DNA from: Gallalistipes aquisgranensis
Lineage (GTDB): Bacteria; Bacteroidota; Bacteroidia; Bacteroidales; Rikenellaceae
Length of the DNA: 64,000 nucleotides
Reading direction: 5' to 3'
Assembly (NCBI RefSeq): GCF_014982715.1
Contig: NZ_JADCJY010000002.1
Location: 186,001-250,000 of the forward strand
The translations under genes and the position numbers were made by a program. Positions 8,244 through 22,418 of this stretch are shown piece by piece. Under the pieces are notes generated by a model. It worked only from the letters and a program-made list of their open reading frames with translations, did not search any database and had not been told where the DNA came from. Position 1 is the first letter of the stretch. Every line of letters begins with the position of its first letter.

Positions 8244-8765
8244 ATGACAAGGGAAGAAAAAACAGTTATTATCAATAGCTTAGCCGAGAAACTCACGCAA
8301 TATCCCCATTTCTACCTGACGGACATCTCCGAACTGAATGCCGAGCAGACCGCAGCTCTGCGCCGCAAATGCTTCGAGCAGGAGATCAATCTGGTAGTCG
8401 TTAAGAACACCCTGTTCGAAAAGGCTCTGGAGAAGGTGGAAAAGGCGGACGAGCAGCTCAAGAGCGTATTGGAAGGAGCTACCGCCGTTATGTTCTCGAA
8501 CGTAAACAAGGGTCCCGCAGTGCTGATCAAGGAGTTCCGGAAAACGAATCCGAAACCGATCCTGAAAGCAGCCTATGTCGAGGAGTCGATCTACGTGGGC
8601 GACCAGACGGTGGAGGAACTCTCCAAGATCAAGAGCAAAGAGGAACTTATCGGCGATATCATCATGTTGCTGCAATCCCCGGCGAAGAACGTCATTTCCG
8701 CTCTGCAGGGATCGGCAGGACAGAAAATTGCGGGCCTCGTGAAAGCGCTCGAAGAAAGAAACTAA
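8244..8765 (+). CDS. rplJ: 50S ribosomal protein L10 (uL10)
   Basis: 173 residues; starts MTREEKTVIINSLAEKL and has the conserved VVVKNTLFEKAL segment. It is the base of the stalk that carries L7/L12 dimers on its C-terminal helix (NVISALQGSAGQKIAGLVKALEE region). Only 11 bases separate it from rplA, so there is no room for a separate rplJ leader of the enterobacterial kind. Confidence 0.97.
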   Translation: MTREEKTVIINSLAEKLTQYPHFYLTDISELNAEQTAALRRKCFEQEINLVVVKNTLFEKALEKVEKADEQLKSVLEGATAVMFSNVNKGPAVLIKEFRKTNPKPILKAAYVEESIYVGDQTVEELSKIKSKEELIGDIIMLLQSPAKNVISALQGSAGQKIAGLVKALEERN

Positions 8766-8807
8766 TCACAATCATTTTCGTAAAACATTTTAAAAATTTC
8801 TATAACG

Positions 8808-9185
8808 ATGGCAGATGTAAAAAAATTAGCTGAGGAGTTGGTTAACTTGACAGTTAAGGAAGTAAATGAATTGGCCACTATTCTGAAAGACGAGTACGGT
8901 ATCGAACCCGCTGCTGCTGCAGTCGCAGTTGCTGCTGCACCCGCCGCTGCTGGCGAGGCTGCCGCTGCCGAGAAGACCGCTTTCGACGTGATCCTGAAGA
9001 ACGCCGGACAGGCTAAACTCCAGGTTGTGAAGGCCGTTAAGGACATCACCGGTCTGGGTCTGAAAGAGGCCAAAGACATGGTTGACGGTGCTCCCAAAGC
9101 CGTGAAGGAGGGCGTTTCCAAAGAGGAGGCCGAGTCCATCAAAGCACAACTGGAAGAAGCAGGAGCTGAAGTTGAAGTTAAGTAG
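8808..9185 (+). CDS. rplL: 50S ribosomal protein L7/L12 (bL12)
   Basis: 125 residues. N-terminal dimerisation helix pair ([21 protein letters not shown]), an Ala/Glu-rich hinge (residues about 37-53) and the C-terminal factor-binding domain ([30 protein letters not shown]). Present in several copies per ribosome; recruits translational GTPases. The 42 bases after rplJ contain no strong promoter. Confidence 0.98.
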   Translation: MADVKKLAEELVNLTVKEVNELATILKDEYGIEPAAAAVAVAAAPAAAGEAAAAEKTAFDVILKNAGQAKLQVVKAVKDITGLGLKEAKDMVDGAPKAVKEGVSKEEAESIKAQLEEAGAEVEVK

Positions 9186-9212
9186 CAAATACTTATAATT
9201 CAGAACATATCG

Positions 9213-9250
9213 GGTATAGAGCTTATGCAGATAAGCTCTATGCCTTTTCT
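9213..9250 (+). terminator. Attenuator-like hairpin after rplL
   Basis: GGTATAGAGCTTAT (9213-9226) pairs with ATAAGCTCTATGCC (9231-9244) around GCAG: 14 pairs with one T-G wobble, followed by TTTTCTT. This resembles the partial terminator known between rplL and rpoB in enteric bacteria. Confidence 0.75.
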
Positions 9251-9332
9251 TCGTTTATCGAATTGCAGTATTTAAGAAAAGTCCAGCTTCCGGCCCTTAC
9301 TTCCGCCCTTTCCTGAACTTTCCTCCCCCCGC

Positions 9333-9355
9333 AACCTTGCCTCAGCAAGGTTTTA
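9333..9355 (+). other. Second hairpin upstream of rpoB
   Basis: AACCTTGC (9333-9340) pairs with GCAAGGTT (9345-9352) around CTCA, followed by TTATCTT. It is a compact 8-bp stem about 75 bases before the rpoB start; terminator, pause site or processing signal cannot be distinguished by eye. Confidence 0.55.
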
Positions 9356-9426
9356 TCTTCGGAAGACGAACCGAATTGCGAAATCCGGACGCTTTTCCGC
9401 CACTTCAACTTTAATCTCAGGATACG

Positions 9427-12400
9427 ATGTCCCAAAAAGCGAATAATCAAAGAATTAACTTCTCTTCAGTAAAAAACAGGATGCACTATCCTGATTTCCT
9501 GGAGATACAGTTGAAATCATTTCAAGATTTTTTCCAGTTAGACACCACCGCCGAAAACCGCAAGAACGAAGGCCTCTACAAGGTGTTCATGGAAAATTTC
9601 CCCATTACCGATACACGGAACAATTTCGTTCTGGAATTTATAGATTATTACATCGATCCGCCCCGTTACTCGATCGAAGAGTGTCTGGAACGCGGACTCA
9701 CCTATAGCGTACCACTGAAAGCCAAACTCAAGCTCTACTGTACGGATTCGGAGCACGAGGATTTCGACACCGTGGTGCAGGACGTCTATTTCGGGACGAT
9801 TCCCTACATGACTCCCCGCGGAACCTTCGTCATCAACGGAGCGGAACGCGTGATCGTATCCCAGCTACACCGCTCGCCCGGCGTATTTTTCGGACAGAGC
9901 ATGCACACCAACGGAACGAAACTCTATTCGGCCCGTATCATTCCGTTCAAAGGCTCCTGGATCGAATTCGCCACGGACATCAATAACGTGATGTACGCCT
10001 ATATCGACCGGAAAAAGAAACTGCCGGTAACCACTCTCCTCCGTGCCATCTGTTTCGAGAGCGACCGTCAGATTCTGGAGATATTCGACCTGGCCGATGA
10101 AGTGAAGGTGAGCAAATCCACCCTGAAAAAGGCGGTTGGCAGAAAACTCGCCGCACGTGTCCTGAAAACGTGGGTGGAGGATTTCGTGGACGAGGACACC
10201 GGCGAAGTGGTATCCATCGAACGTAATGAAGTGATTATCGACCGCGAGACCGAACTCACGGAAGAGCATATCGACGACATCATCGAGAGCGGCGCCAAAA
10301 GTATTCTCCTGCATAAGGACAACCAGAGCGGCGTCGATTACTCCATCGTATACAATACCCTGCAGAAAGACCCCTGCAACTCGGAAAAAGAGGCCGTGGT
10401 ATATATCTACCGCCAGCTGCGCAACTCCGAGCCGCCCGACGAGGCCACAGCCCGCGACGTGATCGAGAAGCTGTTCTTCTCGGACAAGCGGTATGACCTG
10501 GGCGACGTGGGCCGTTTCCGCATCAACAAGAAACTGGGGTTGGACATCGACCCTTCGGTGCGGATTCTGACCAAGGAGGATATCATCGCAATCATCAAGT
10601 ACCTGATTTCGCTGATCAACTCCAAGACCGACGTGGACGACATCGACCACCTGAGCAACCGCCGTGTCCGCACGGTGGGCGAACAGTTGTCGAACCAGTT
10701 CAGCGTGGGCTTCGTCCGCATGGCCCGCACTATCCGCGAGCGGATGAACGTGCGTGACAACGAGGTCTTCACCCCGGTAGATCTGATCAACGCCAAGACG
10801 CTTTCGAGCGTCATCAACTCGTTCTTCGGGACCAACCAGCTTTCGCAGTTCATGGACCAGACCAACCCGCTGGCCGAAATGACGCACAAACGCCGTCTGT
10901 CGGCTCTGGGTCCCGGCGGTCTTTCGCGCGAACGGGCCGGTTTCGAGGTGCGGGACGTACACTATACCCATTACGGCCGTCTCTGCCCGATCGAGACTCC
11001 CGAAGGTCCGAACATCGGTCTGATCTCTTCGCTCTGCGTCTTTGCGAAAGTGAGCGACATGGGATTCATCGAAACGCCCTACCGGAAAGTGACGGAGGGG
11101 AAAGTGGACCTGACGGACAAAGGCATCTCCTACCTGAGCGCCGAAGAGGAGGAGGGACTGATCATCGCACAGGCCAACGCGCCGCTGGATGACGAGGGCC
11201 ATTTCCTCGAACCGGACCGCATCAAGGCCCGGTCGGAAGGAGACTTCCCCGTGGTAACGGACAAGGAGGTGAACCTGATGGACGTGGCACCGAATCAGAT
11301 CGCTTCGATCGCCGCCAGTCTGATCCCCTTCCTCGAACACGACGACGCCAACCGGGCCCTGATGGGATCGAACATGATGCGTCAGGCCGTGCCCCTGATC
11401 ACGTGCGAAGCACCGATCGTGGGAACCGGTCTGGAAAAGGATATGATCAGCGACAGCCGGATTCAGATCGTGGCCGAACGCGACGGCGAAGTGGTATTCG
11501 CCGACGCAAGCGAAATCCATGTCAAATACGAACGGACTCCGGACGAAATTCTGGTGAGCTTCGATCCGGAAGTGACGGTTTACAAGTTGCCGCGTTACCG
11601 CAAGACCAACCAGAACACCTCCGTGACGCTGAAGCCCATCGTCATGACGGGCGACAAAGTGGTCAAGGGACAGATCATGACCGAAGGCTATTCGACCCAG
11701 AACGGGGAACTGGCCATCGGCCGCAACCTGAAGGTGGCCTTCATGCCCTGGAAAGGATACAACTTCGAGGATGCCATCGTGATCTCGGAGCGCATCGTAC
11801 GCGAGGATATTTTCACCTCGGTACATGTGGACGAATACATCATGGAGGTGCGCGACACCAAACGCGGTGTGGAAGAGCTCACTTCGGACATTCCCAACGT
11901 GAGCGAAGACGCCACGAAGGATCTGGACGAGAATGGTATCATCCGCATCGGAGCCAACGTCAAACCGGGCGACATCCTGATCGGCAAGATCACGCCGAAG
12001 GGAGAGAGCGATCCTTCGCCCGAGGAGAAACTGCTCCGGGCCATTTTCGGCGACAAGGCGGGCGACGTGAAGGACGCTTCGCTGAAAGCGCAGCCGTCGC
12101 TCTACGGCGTGGTGATCGACAAGAAACTGTTCAGCCGTGCCAATAAGGACTCGAAGAAAGGCAAGCAGGCCGAAAAGGCCCAGCTGGAGAAGCTGGATGC
12201 CCAGTTCGTCGCCGACACGACCCAGCTCAAGGACCGTCTGGTCGAGAAACTGTGGACGCTGCTCAAGGACAAGACGACCGTCGGCATCAAGGACTACTTC
12301 GGCGTGGAGCTGGTACCGAAAGGAGCCAAGTTCACCCAGAAGATGCTCGCCGACATCGACTACATGAACCTCAGCACCGAGAAGTGGACGGGAGACGCGC

Positions 12401-13245
12401 ACACCGACATGCTCATCGAGCAGGCCGTGAACAACTACACGATCAAATTCAAGGAGTTCGACGCGCACGTCAAACGTGAAAAATACAACATCACCAACGG
12501 GGACGAACTTCCGGCAGGCATCATCCAGCTGGCCAAGGTCTACATCGCCAAGAAGCGCAAGCTGAAAGTGGGTGACAAGATGGCCGGCCGCCACGGTAAC
12601 AAAGGTATCGTGGCCAAGATCGTCCGGGATGAGGACATGCCGTTCCTCGAAGACGGAACGATCGTGGACATCGTGCTGAACCCGCTGGGCGTACCTTCGC
12701 GTATGAACCTGGGACAGATTTACGAAACCGTGCTCGGATGGGCCGGCAAGGAATTGGGTCTGAAGTTCGCCACCCCGATTTTCGACGGTGCCACGCTGGA
12801 CGAGATCAACGAATACACGGCCAAGGCGGGCGTACCGCGCAGCGGCCGCACCTACCTCTACGACGGCGGCACGGGCGAAATGTTCGACCAGCCGGCTACG
12901 GTGGGCGTGATCTACATGCTGAAACTGGGCCACATGATCGACGACAAGATGCACGCCCGTTCGATCGGTCCCTACTCGCTCATCACGCAGCAGCCTCTGG
13001 GCGGTAAGGCCCAGTTCGGAGGCCAGCGTTTCGGAGAGATGGAGGTGTGGGCGCTGGAAGCCTTCGGCGCCGCCAACATCCTGCAGGAGATCCTGACCAT
13101 CAAGTCCGACGACGTGATGGGACGCGCCAAGGCGTATGAGGCGATCGTCAAGGGAGACAACCTTCCCACGCCGGGCATTCCCGAGTCGCTCAACGTGCTG
13201 CTGCACGAACTGCGGGGTCTGGCCATCAGCGTGAAGTTGGACTAA
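9427..13245 (+). CDS. rpoB: RNA polymerase beta subunit
   Basis: 1272 residues, the usual Bacteroidota length. Hallmarks include the rifampicin-region block [25 protein letters not shown], then [21 protein letters not shown], the [13 protein letters not shown] box, [10 protein letters not shown] near the active centre, and the C-terminal [24 protein letters not shown]. At the rifampicin site the usual drug-contact residues (Gln, Asp, His, Arg, Ser) are all present, so no resistance substitution is visible. The ATG at 9427 is preceded by GGATACG rather than a good Shine-Dalgarno. Confidence 0.98.
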   Translation: MSQKANNQRINFSSVKNRMHYPDFLEIQLKSFQDFFQLDTTAENRKNEGLYKVFMENFPITDTRNNFVLEFIDYYIDPPRYSIEECLERGLTYSVPLKAKLKLYCTDSEHEDFDTVVQDVYFGTIPYMTPRGTFVINGAERVIVSQLHRSPGVFFGQSMHTNGTKLYSARIIPFKGSWIEFATDINNVMYAYIDRKKKLPVTTLLRAICFESDRQILEIFDLADEVKVSKSTLKKAVGRKLAARVLKTWVEDFVDEDTGEVVSIERNEVIIDRETELTEEHIDDIIESGAKSILLHKDNQSGVDYSIVYNTLQKDPCNSEKEAVVYIYRQLRNSEPPDEATARDVIEKLFFSDKRYDLGDVGRFRINKKLGLDIDPSVRILTKEDIIAIIKYLISLINSKTDVDDIDHLSNRRVRTVGEQLSNQFSVGFVRMARTIRERMNVRDNEVFTPVDLINAKTLSSVINSFFGTNQLSQFMDQTNPLAEMTHKRRLSALGPGGLSRERAGFEVRDVHYTHYGRLCPIETPEGPNIGLISSLCVFAKVSDMGFIETPYRKVTEGKVDLTDKGISYLSAEEEEGLIIAQANAPLDDEGHFLEPDRIKARSEGDFPVVTDKEVNLMDVAPNQIASIAASLIPFLEHDDANRALMGSNMMRQAVPLITCEAPIVGTGLEKDMISDSRIQIVAERDGEVVFADASEIHVKYERTPDEILVSFDPEVTVYKLPRYRKTNQNTSVTLKPIVMTGDKVVKGQIMTEGYSTQNGELAIGRNLKVAFMPWKGYNFEDAIVISERIVREDIFTSVHVDEYIMEVRDTKRGVEELTSDIPNVSEDATKDLDENGIIRIGANVKPGDILIGKITPKGESDPSPEEKLLRAIFGDKAGDVKDASLKAQPSLYGVVIDKKLFSRANKDSKKGKQAEKAQLEKLDAQFVADTTQLKDRLVEKLWTLLKDKTTVGIKDYFGVELVPKGAKFTQKMLADIDYMNLSTEKWTGDAHTDMLIEQAVNNYTIKFKEFDAHVKREKYNITNGDELPAGIIQLAKVYIAKKRKLKVGDKMAGRHGNKGIVAKIVRDEDMPFLEDGTIVDIVLNPLGVPSRMNLGQIYETVLGWAGKELGLKFATPIFDGATLDEINEYTAKAGVPRSGRTYLYDGGTGEMFDQPATVGVIYMLKLGHMIDDKMHARSIGPYSLITQQPLGGKAQFGGQRFGEMEVWALEAFGAANILQEILTIKSDDVMGRAKAYEAIVKGDNLPTPGIPESLNVLLHELRGLAISVKLD

Positions 13246-13272
13246 AGTTTGAAAAAATAAACAGTAAAGTAT

Positions 13273-17529
<4,257 letters not shown>

Positions 17530-17545
17530 TTCCGTCGTACCCGAC

Positions 17546-17577
17546 AAAAGCCCCGGAATATTCCGGGGCTTTTTTTA
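17546..17577 (+). terminator. Rho-independent terminator after rpoC
   Basis: AAAAGCCCCGGAA (17546-17558) and its exact complement through 17573 form a perfect palindromic stem, followed by a T-run to 17577 (seven T in a row from 17571). Confidence 0.95.
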
Positions 17578-17746
17578 TTCCCCCATGACAGGAAAATAAA
17601 AAAGAGAAAAAAATTTCGGGAAAAAATCGGAATCCACCGCACGCTCAGGCGGCTCAGAGGGTATCCGCGGCGGAGTTTTTCACTCCGACCTCCGAAACGG
17701 AGCGCCATTATGGAAAAAGGCTGTAGGCAATGCTGAAAAAATTTAT

Positions 17747-17754
17747 TACTTTTG
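17747..17754 (+). promoter_or_regulatory. -7 promoter element of lipA
   Basis: TACTTTTG fits TAnnTTTG; no clear -33 box 19-21 bases upstream. Two small hairpins (CGGAGT/ACTCCG and CTCCG/CGGAG, 17670-17704) lie just upstream in untranscribed or poorly transcribed DNA. The element overlaps a possible TTG start at 17752, which is therefore unlikely to be used. Confidence 0.6.
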
Positions 17755-17781
17755 TATCAATTGGAAAATAATAAACCAGAA

Positions 17782-18663
17782 ATGCCTGATGCCTATGACA
17801 AGGTAACGACTCCGAAAAAACCCTCCTGGCTCAAAATCCGGCTCCACGGAAACGACTCGTTTGCCGACGTAGCGCGAATCGTCGAAAAACATGCGCTGCA
17901 TACCATTTGCAGCAGCGGAATGTGTCCCAATAAAGCCGAGTGCTGGAGCCGGCGTACGGCCACGTTGATGATTCTGGGCGACATTTGTACCAGACATTGT
18001 AAATTCTGTGCCACACAGGGAGGGAAACCGTTACCGATCGACAGCCGAGAACCCGAACGGGTTGCCGACTCCATCCGTCTGATGGGGTTGCGTCATGCCG
18101 TTATTACCTCCGTGACACGCGACGACCTGCCCGACGGCGGAGCCTCCCATTGGGCCGCCGTGATCCGGGCTGTCCGAGCGATGAATCCGGAAACCACCGT
18201 GGAAGTCCTCATTCCCGATCTGGACGCAAAAGAGGAGCTGCTGGACATCGTATTGGAGGCACGTCCCGATATCGCAGGACACAACATCGAAACCGTCCGG
18301 AGGATCACCCCTGCCGTACGCAGTCGTGCCACCTATGCCACCAGCATGAAGACACTCACCTATATGGCTTCCTGCGGGGCTCTTACCAAAAGCGGACTGA
18401 TGCTCGGGCTGGGCGAAACCGAAAAGGAGATTCTGGAAACACTGGACGATCTGGCCGCTGCCGGCTGCCGCATCGTCACGCTCGGACAGTACCTGCGGCC
18501 GACGCTGACCCATGTACCGGTGGCGGAATACGTCACTCCCGAAAAATTCGAATATTACCGCGAACAGGCGCTCGCACGGGGCTTCGGCTACGTGGCCAGC
18601 GCTCCGCTCGTGCGTTCCTCCTACCTGGCGGAAGAGGCGCTGCGTTGCGGAAAACTAAAATAA
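17782..18663 (+). CDS. lipA: Lipoyl synthase
   Basis: Radical SAM enzyme that inserts two sulfurs into octanoyl-protein to make lipoate. 293 residues from the ATG at 17782. Auxiliary cluster cysteines are C43, C48 and C54 (CSSGMCPNKAEC) and the SAM cluster is C69, C73, C76 (CTRHCKFC); GLMLGLGET and the C-terminal RSSY motif are present. A longer frame opens at TTG 17752, but that codon lies inside the -7 promoter box, so the ATG is chosen. lipB follows after 7 bases. Confidence 0.96.
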   Translation: MPDAYDKVTTPKKPSWLKIRLHGNDSFADVARIVEKHALHTICSSGMCPNKAECWSRRTATLMILGDICTRHCKFCATQGGKPLPIDSREPERVADSIRLMGLRHAVITSVTRDDLPDGGASHWAAVIRAVRAMNPETTVEVLIPDLDAKEELLDIVLEARPDIAGHNIETVRRITPAVRSRATYATSMKTLTYMASCGALTKSGLMLGLGETEKEILETLDDLAAAGCRIVTLGQYLRPTLTHVPVAEYVTPEKFEYYREQALARGFGYVASAPLVRSSYLAEEALRCGKLK

Positions 18664-18670
18664 GAGGCCC

Positions 18671-19492
18671 GTGGAATCCGTTATCCATACAGATCTGGGC
18701 CTGGTCGGATACAAAGAGTGCTGGGAACTCCAGCAGAAGTTCTTTGAAGCCCTGATCGCCGCCAAAAGCGTTCCGGGAAGTGCCATTTCGCAATCGGCAC
18801 GCCTGCTCCTGTGCGAACATCCCCACGTCTATACGTTGGGTAAAAGCGGGCACGCGGAGAACCTGCTCGTGAACGAGACATTCCTCGCCCGCATAGGGGC
18901 CGAACTGTTCCGGATCGACCGGGGCGGCGACATCACCTATCACGGTCCCGGCCAACTGGTCGGTTACCCGATTCTGGACCTGCAAAGGCTGAATCTGGGG
19001 CTGAAAGAGTATGTGCACGCGCTCGAACAGTGCGTGATCGACACGATCGCCGATTTCGGCGTGCACGGAGGAAGAGTCGCGGGAGCTACGGGCGTATGGC
19101 TCGGAGACGCAGTCCCGCAGGAGGGAACGGAGCCGGCAACCGGAGGTCCGCTGCGCAAAATATGTGCGATCGGCGTACGCAGTTCCCGTTTCGTGACCAT
19201 GCACGGGTTTGCCCTGAATGTCAACACGCAGCTGGATTATTTCGGATACATCAATCCCTGCGGGTTCACCGACCGGGGAGTCACCTCCCTGGAAAAGGAG
19301 CTGGGCCACAAGGTGGAGATGAAAGAGGTCAAAGCCTCTTTCGTCCGTCATTTTGAGAAGATTATAAATATAAAAATAATAAATAATAACGAGTATGCCA
19401 ATAGCAAAACGTTGGGTTATGAAGGAGCAGGGGGACCCCCGGAAGGTGGCTCAGATGAGCGCTGCGCTGGGGATCGCACCCGTGCTCGCTAA
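18671..19492 (+). CDS. lipB: Octanoyl-ACP:protein octanoyltransferase
   Basis: Transfers octanoate from ACP to lipoyl domains, feeding LipA. GTG start at 18671 with AAGAGG upstream. Motifs: HPHVYTLGKSG, RGGDITYHGPGQLVGYPI, catalytic Lys in RKICAIGVR and catalytic Cys in NPCGFTDRGVTSL. The family normally ends near FVRHFEKI (about base 19365). Here the frame continues through an AT-rich linker and for 98 bases into recJ in another frame, adding about 42 residues without family resemblance. The core identification is firm; whether the tail is real is unclear. Confidence 0.93.
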   Translation: MESVIHTDLGLVGYKECWELQQKFFEALIAAKSVPGSAISQSARLLLCEHPHVYTLGKSGHAENLLVNETFLARIGAELFRIDRGGDITYHGPGQLVGYPILDLQRLNLGLKEYVHALEQCVIDTIADFGVHGGRVAGATGVWLGDAVPQEGTEPATGGPLRKICAIGVRSSRFVTMHGFALNVNTQLDYFGYINPCGFTDRGVTSLEKELGHKVEMKEVKASFVRHFEKIINIKIINNNEYANSKTLGYEGAGGPPEGGSDERCAGDRTRAR

Positions 19493-21161
19493 CCTGTTGG
19501 TTCAGCGTGGCATAGAGACTTTGGACGAGGCTCAGCGGTTTTTCAACCCCCGGTTGGAGGACCTGCACGATCCGTTCCTGATGAAGGATATGGACCGGGC
19601 CGTGGAACGCATTGCGCAGGCTGTGGAACACCATGAGAAGATCATGGTGTACGGAGACTACGACGTGGACGGAACCACGGCGGTAGCACTCGTTTACAGT
19701 TTCCTGCGCCGGCTGGGCCATACCGATCTGATGTTCTATATCCCCGACCGCTACACCGAAGGGTACGGTATTTCGGTCAAGGGGATCGACCTGGCCCACC
19801 GCAAGGGCGTGTCGCTCATCATCACGCTCGACTGCGGAATCAAAGCCGTCGAAAAAGTCGCCTATGCCGCCGAAAAAGGGATTGATTTCATCATCTGCGA
19901 TCACCACCTTCCGGGCGAGAAGATCCCTGAAGCGGTAGCCGTGCTCGACCCCAAACGGGCCGACTGCCCCTATCCGTTCAAGGAACTTTCGGGATGCGGA
20001 GTAGGTTTCAAAATGATGCAGGGATACTGCCTGTACAAGGGACTACCCTTTTCGGAAGTGGAACGACTGCTCGACCTGGTCGTCGTGAGCATCGCCTCGG
20101 ACATCGTGCCTCTTACCGGCGAGAACCGCATTCTGGCTCACTACGGACTGGAACGCCTCAACACCAAACCGGGTAAAGGGCTCCATTCGATCATCAAAAT
20201 CTGCGGACTGGATACCCACACCATCACCATCGACGACATCGTCTTCAAGATCGGCCCCCGGATCAATGCGGCCGGCCGGATGGAAGTCGAGTCCGACGGC
20301 GAACACCCGGTCCCCTCGGGCGGCCATTCCGCAGTGAAAATGCTGATCGAACGGGATGAGAACATGGCCGAGGAGTTCGGCAGTTTCATCGACACCTGCA
20401 ACCAGGACCGTAAAAACATCGACCGGTCGATCACCCAGCAGGCACACGACTACATCGAGAGCAATCCCCATCTGAAAAAGCTCAAAAGCACGGTGATCTA
20501 CAATCCGGGATGGATGAAGGGCATCGTAGGCATCGTCGCCTCGCGGCTGATCGAGACCTACTACCGTCCCACCGTCGTGCTGACCAAAAGCAACGGATTC
20601 GCCACGGGCTCGGCCCGCAGCGTACCCGGTTTCGACCTCTACCAGGCCGTGGAGTCCTGTGCCGACCTGCTGGAGAATTTCGGGGGACACATGTATGCTG
20701 CCGGACTGACGATGAAACCGGAAAATGTGGAAGAGTTCACCCGCCGCTTCAACGCCTATGTCGAAGAACACATCGACCCGCAGATGCTGATTCCGCAGGT
20801 GGAGATCGACGCACCGCTGCTCTTCAGCGACATCACGCCGACTTTCCGGCGCGACCTGTGCCGTTTCCAGCCCTTCGGCCCGGGCAACACGGCCCCCGTG
20901 TTCGTCACCAAAGGGGTCAGCAACCGCGGCGATGCCCGTCTCGTAGGCGCCGAATGCGAACACCTGCGCATGGACCTGATGCAGGGTGAAAAGCCCAACA
21001 CCACGATCGGGGCGATCGCCTTCCAGCAACCGACCCATTACGAATGGATTCGCAGCGGAAAACCGGTCGATGTCTGCTACTGCGTGGTGGAAAACCACTA
21101 CCGGGGCACCGTAACCCCCCAACTCCGGATCAAGGACATCAAGACCGTAGACTGGCATTGA
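19395..21161 (+). CDS. recJ: Single-stranded-DNA-specific exonuclease RecJ
   Basis: 5'-3' exonuclease of the DHH phosphoesterase family used in recombination and mismatch repair; 588 residues. Motif I is YGDYDVDGTTA, motif III CDHHLPG, then SGCGVGFK; the DHHA1 domain has GSARSVPGFDLY and FGGHMYAAGLTM. A polar insert of roughly eight residues (SDGEHPVPSGGH) follows INAAGRM, where most RecJ proteins go straight into the next helix. The start MPIAKRWVMKEQGDP matches the family and lies inside the end of the lipB frame. Confidence 0.95.
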   Translation: MPIAKRWVMKEQGDPRKVAQMSAALGIAPVLANLLVQRGIETLDEAQRFFNPRLEDLHDPFLMKDMDRAVERIAQAVEHHEKIMVYGDYDVDGTTAVALVYSFLRRLGHTDLMFYIPDRYTEGYGISVKGIDLAHRKGVSLIITLDCGIKAVEKVAYAAEKGIDFIICDHHLPGEKIPEAVAVLDPKRADCPYPFKELSGCGVGFKMMQGYCLYKGLPFSEVERLLDLVVVSIASDIVPLTGENRILAHYGLERLNTKPGKGLHSIIKICGLDTHTITIDDIVFKIGPRINAAGRMEVESDGEHPVPSGGHSAVKMLIERDENMAEEFGSFIDTCNQDRKNIDRSITQQAHDYIESNPHLKKLKSTVIYNPGWMKGIVGIVASRLIETYYRPTVVLTKSNGFATGSARSVPGFDLYQAVESCADLLENFGGHMYAAGLTMKPENVEEFTRRFNAYVEEHIDPQMLIPQVEIDAPLLFSDITPTFRRDLCRFQPFGPGNTAPVFVTKGVSNRGDARLVGAECEHLRMDLMQGEKPNTTIGAIAFQQPTHYEWIRSGKPVDVCYCVVENHYRGTVTPQLRIKDIKTVDWH

Positions 21162-21183
21162 GAATCCGTCACCCTATCGCATA

Positions 21184-21217
21184 CGAAAGCGGCCGGAACT
21201 TATTCCGGCCGCTTTCG
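21184..21217. terminator. Convergent terminator hairpin between recJ and the flippase-like gene
   Basis: CGAAAGCGGCCGGAA (21184-21198) pairs perfectly with 21203-21217 around CTTA. It is a strong 15-bp stem between two convergent genes; the T-tracts on both sides are short. Confidence 0.75.
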
Positions 21218-21230
21218 GTTTATGTCCGTA

Positions 21231-22322
21231 TCACTTTCCTTTCGAAAAATTACGTTTCAGCCAGCGGGGAAATATGATCGCCCCGGCAACCAGATAGGGA
21301 TAGTAGGTCACCAGCCGCCACAACACGGCGATCAGTGTGGCCGCACCCAGTTGCAGGGCGGCCGGAACGGCAATCAGGTCGCTGCAATAGTTCGTAAAGA
21401 CGTACTCGGCGAATCCGCTCCCTCCCGGCGTGGGCATCACAAGCATCATGATCCACATGACCAGCTGGCGGGCGAAGAGCAGGAACTGGTCGCTCACCGA
21501 GAAAAAGGCCATGACGAGGGCGTTGGCCACCAGATAACGGGAGCTCCAGGAGAGAAAGGTGGCCAGTCCGCTTTTCAGCCAGAAACGGAATCCGTAACGC
21601 CGGATTTCGTAGGAGCTGAGCACGATATCCTCGCCCACGTGATAGGCGGCCCGGTACCAGCGGCGCAGCCACCGGAGCCGGAATATCCGCATGAGCAGCC
21701 ACTTGAGTCCCTGCGGATTGAAGAAAAGCCCGTAGGAAAGCAGCAGCACGTACCCGAATTTCAGAAAATACCCGACCAGCGCAAACGTGACGAGCCCTTT
21801 GGTCACCACTCCGCCTCCGGCCACGATGTCGAACAGATTGTCGAATCCCACGACCGCCATCAGCAGAGGAAACATCACGATGAAATAGACTTCGTCCAGA
21901 AAAGAGGTCAGCATCACGATAGCCGAGCTGCGCCCCACGCTGATCCCCTCCTTGTGTACGTAGATGACCGCCACACTGGTTCCCCCAACGGCCGACGGGG
22001 TGATGGCCGAGGTAAACTCCCAAAGCATGATGATCCGGAACGCCTGCCGCCAGGAGAGATGTCCGCCGCTCAGCACCCGGATACGGATCATGTAGCCCGC
22101 ATCGCGTCCCATAATAAACAGCACGGCGACCGCCAGCCAGAAAACGGTCCAACCCGTCACGCGAATGTCCCGGAAAACGGCGGGATCGAAATCCCGGTAG
22201 AACATATAAGCCACCACGGCCAGTCCGATGAGGACCGGATAGAGCGCATTGCTCAATCGGATCTTGCCGAGCGGGCTGCCCTGCGGAGGCCGTACGCGTG
22301 CGGATTTTTCGGAGGATCTCAC
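21231..22322 (-). CDS. Integral membrane protein, LPG synthase TM-domain / UPF0104 family
   Basis: 363-residue polytopic membrane protein with about 8 hydrophobic segments (for example LYPVLIGLAVVAYMFY, VFWLAVAVLFIMG, VYFIVMFPLLMAVVG). The segment EFTSAITPSAVGGTS and the C-terminal PTPGGSGFAE match the lysylphosphatidylglycerol synthase transmembrane (flippase) domain. No soluble aminoacyl-transferase domain is present, so a lipid transport or flipping role is more likely than lipid synthesis; substrate unknown. The start is GTG at 22322, just downstream of a good -7 box. Convergent with recJ. Confidence 0.85.
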   Translation of the reverse strand: MRSSEKSARVRPPQGSPLGKIRLSNALYPVLIGLAVVAYMFYRDFDPAVFRDIRVTGWTVFWLAVAVLFIMGRDAGYMIRIRVLSGGHLSWRQAFRIIMLWEFTSAITPSAVGGTSVAVIYVHKEGISVGRSSAIVMLTSFLDEVYFIVMFPLLMAVVGFDNLFDIVAGGGVVTKGLVTFALVGYFLKFGYVLLLSYGLFFNPQGLKWLLMRIFRLRWLRRWYRAAYHVGEDIVLSSYEIRRYGFRFWLKSGLATFLSWSSRYLVANALVMAFFSVSDQFLLFARQLVMWIMMLVMPTPGGSGFAEYVFTNYCSDLIAVPAALQLGAATLIAVLWRLVTYYPYLVAGAIIFPRWLKRNFSKGK

Positions 22323-22342
22323 ACCGGAAGGTTTTTGACCTC

Positions 22343-22350
22343 CAAAGATA
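22343..22350 (-). promoter_or_regulatory. -7 promoter element of the flippase-like gene
   Basis: CAAAGATA on the plus strand reads TATCTTTG on the minus strand, an exact TAnnTTTG. RNA would start near 22336, about 14 bases before the GTG. The -33 element is weak. Confidence 0.6.
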
Positions 22351-22418
22351 TAATTTTTATGCCAGACTGCAATCCGGGAAGGCAGTCTCTTTCGTCCGGA
22401 CTCTCCTTCGTTCCGGCG

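Larger units (their letters stand above)
9186..9426 (+). other. Structured rplL-rpoB gap
   Basis: 241 non-coding bases between the ribosomal-protein genes and rpoB. They hold two clean hairpins (9213-9250 and 9333-9355) but no convincing TAnnTTTG promoter; the nearest, TATCTTCG at 9354-9361, has one mismatch and no -33 box. The gap probably tunes how much transcription passes into rpoBC. Confidence 0.6.

Noticed and set aside
9865-13206. 1113-codon open frame antisense to rpoB
   Set aside because: A shadow of the GC-rich, strongly biased rpoB codons; no family resemblance and no start signal. The same reasoning removes the long antisense frames over rpoC (14062-16086), nifJ (28835-32155) and mmdA (37423-39384).
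17578-17746. Possible riboswitch or leader RNA upstream of lipA
   Set aside because: Only two tiny hairpins are seen and they lie upstream of the likely RNA start; no known riboswitch pattern.
17752-17781. TTG start for lipA
   Set aside because: The TTG is the last part of the -7 promoter box, so it lies upstream of the RNA start.
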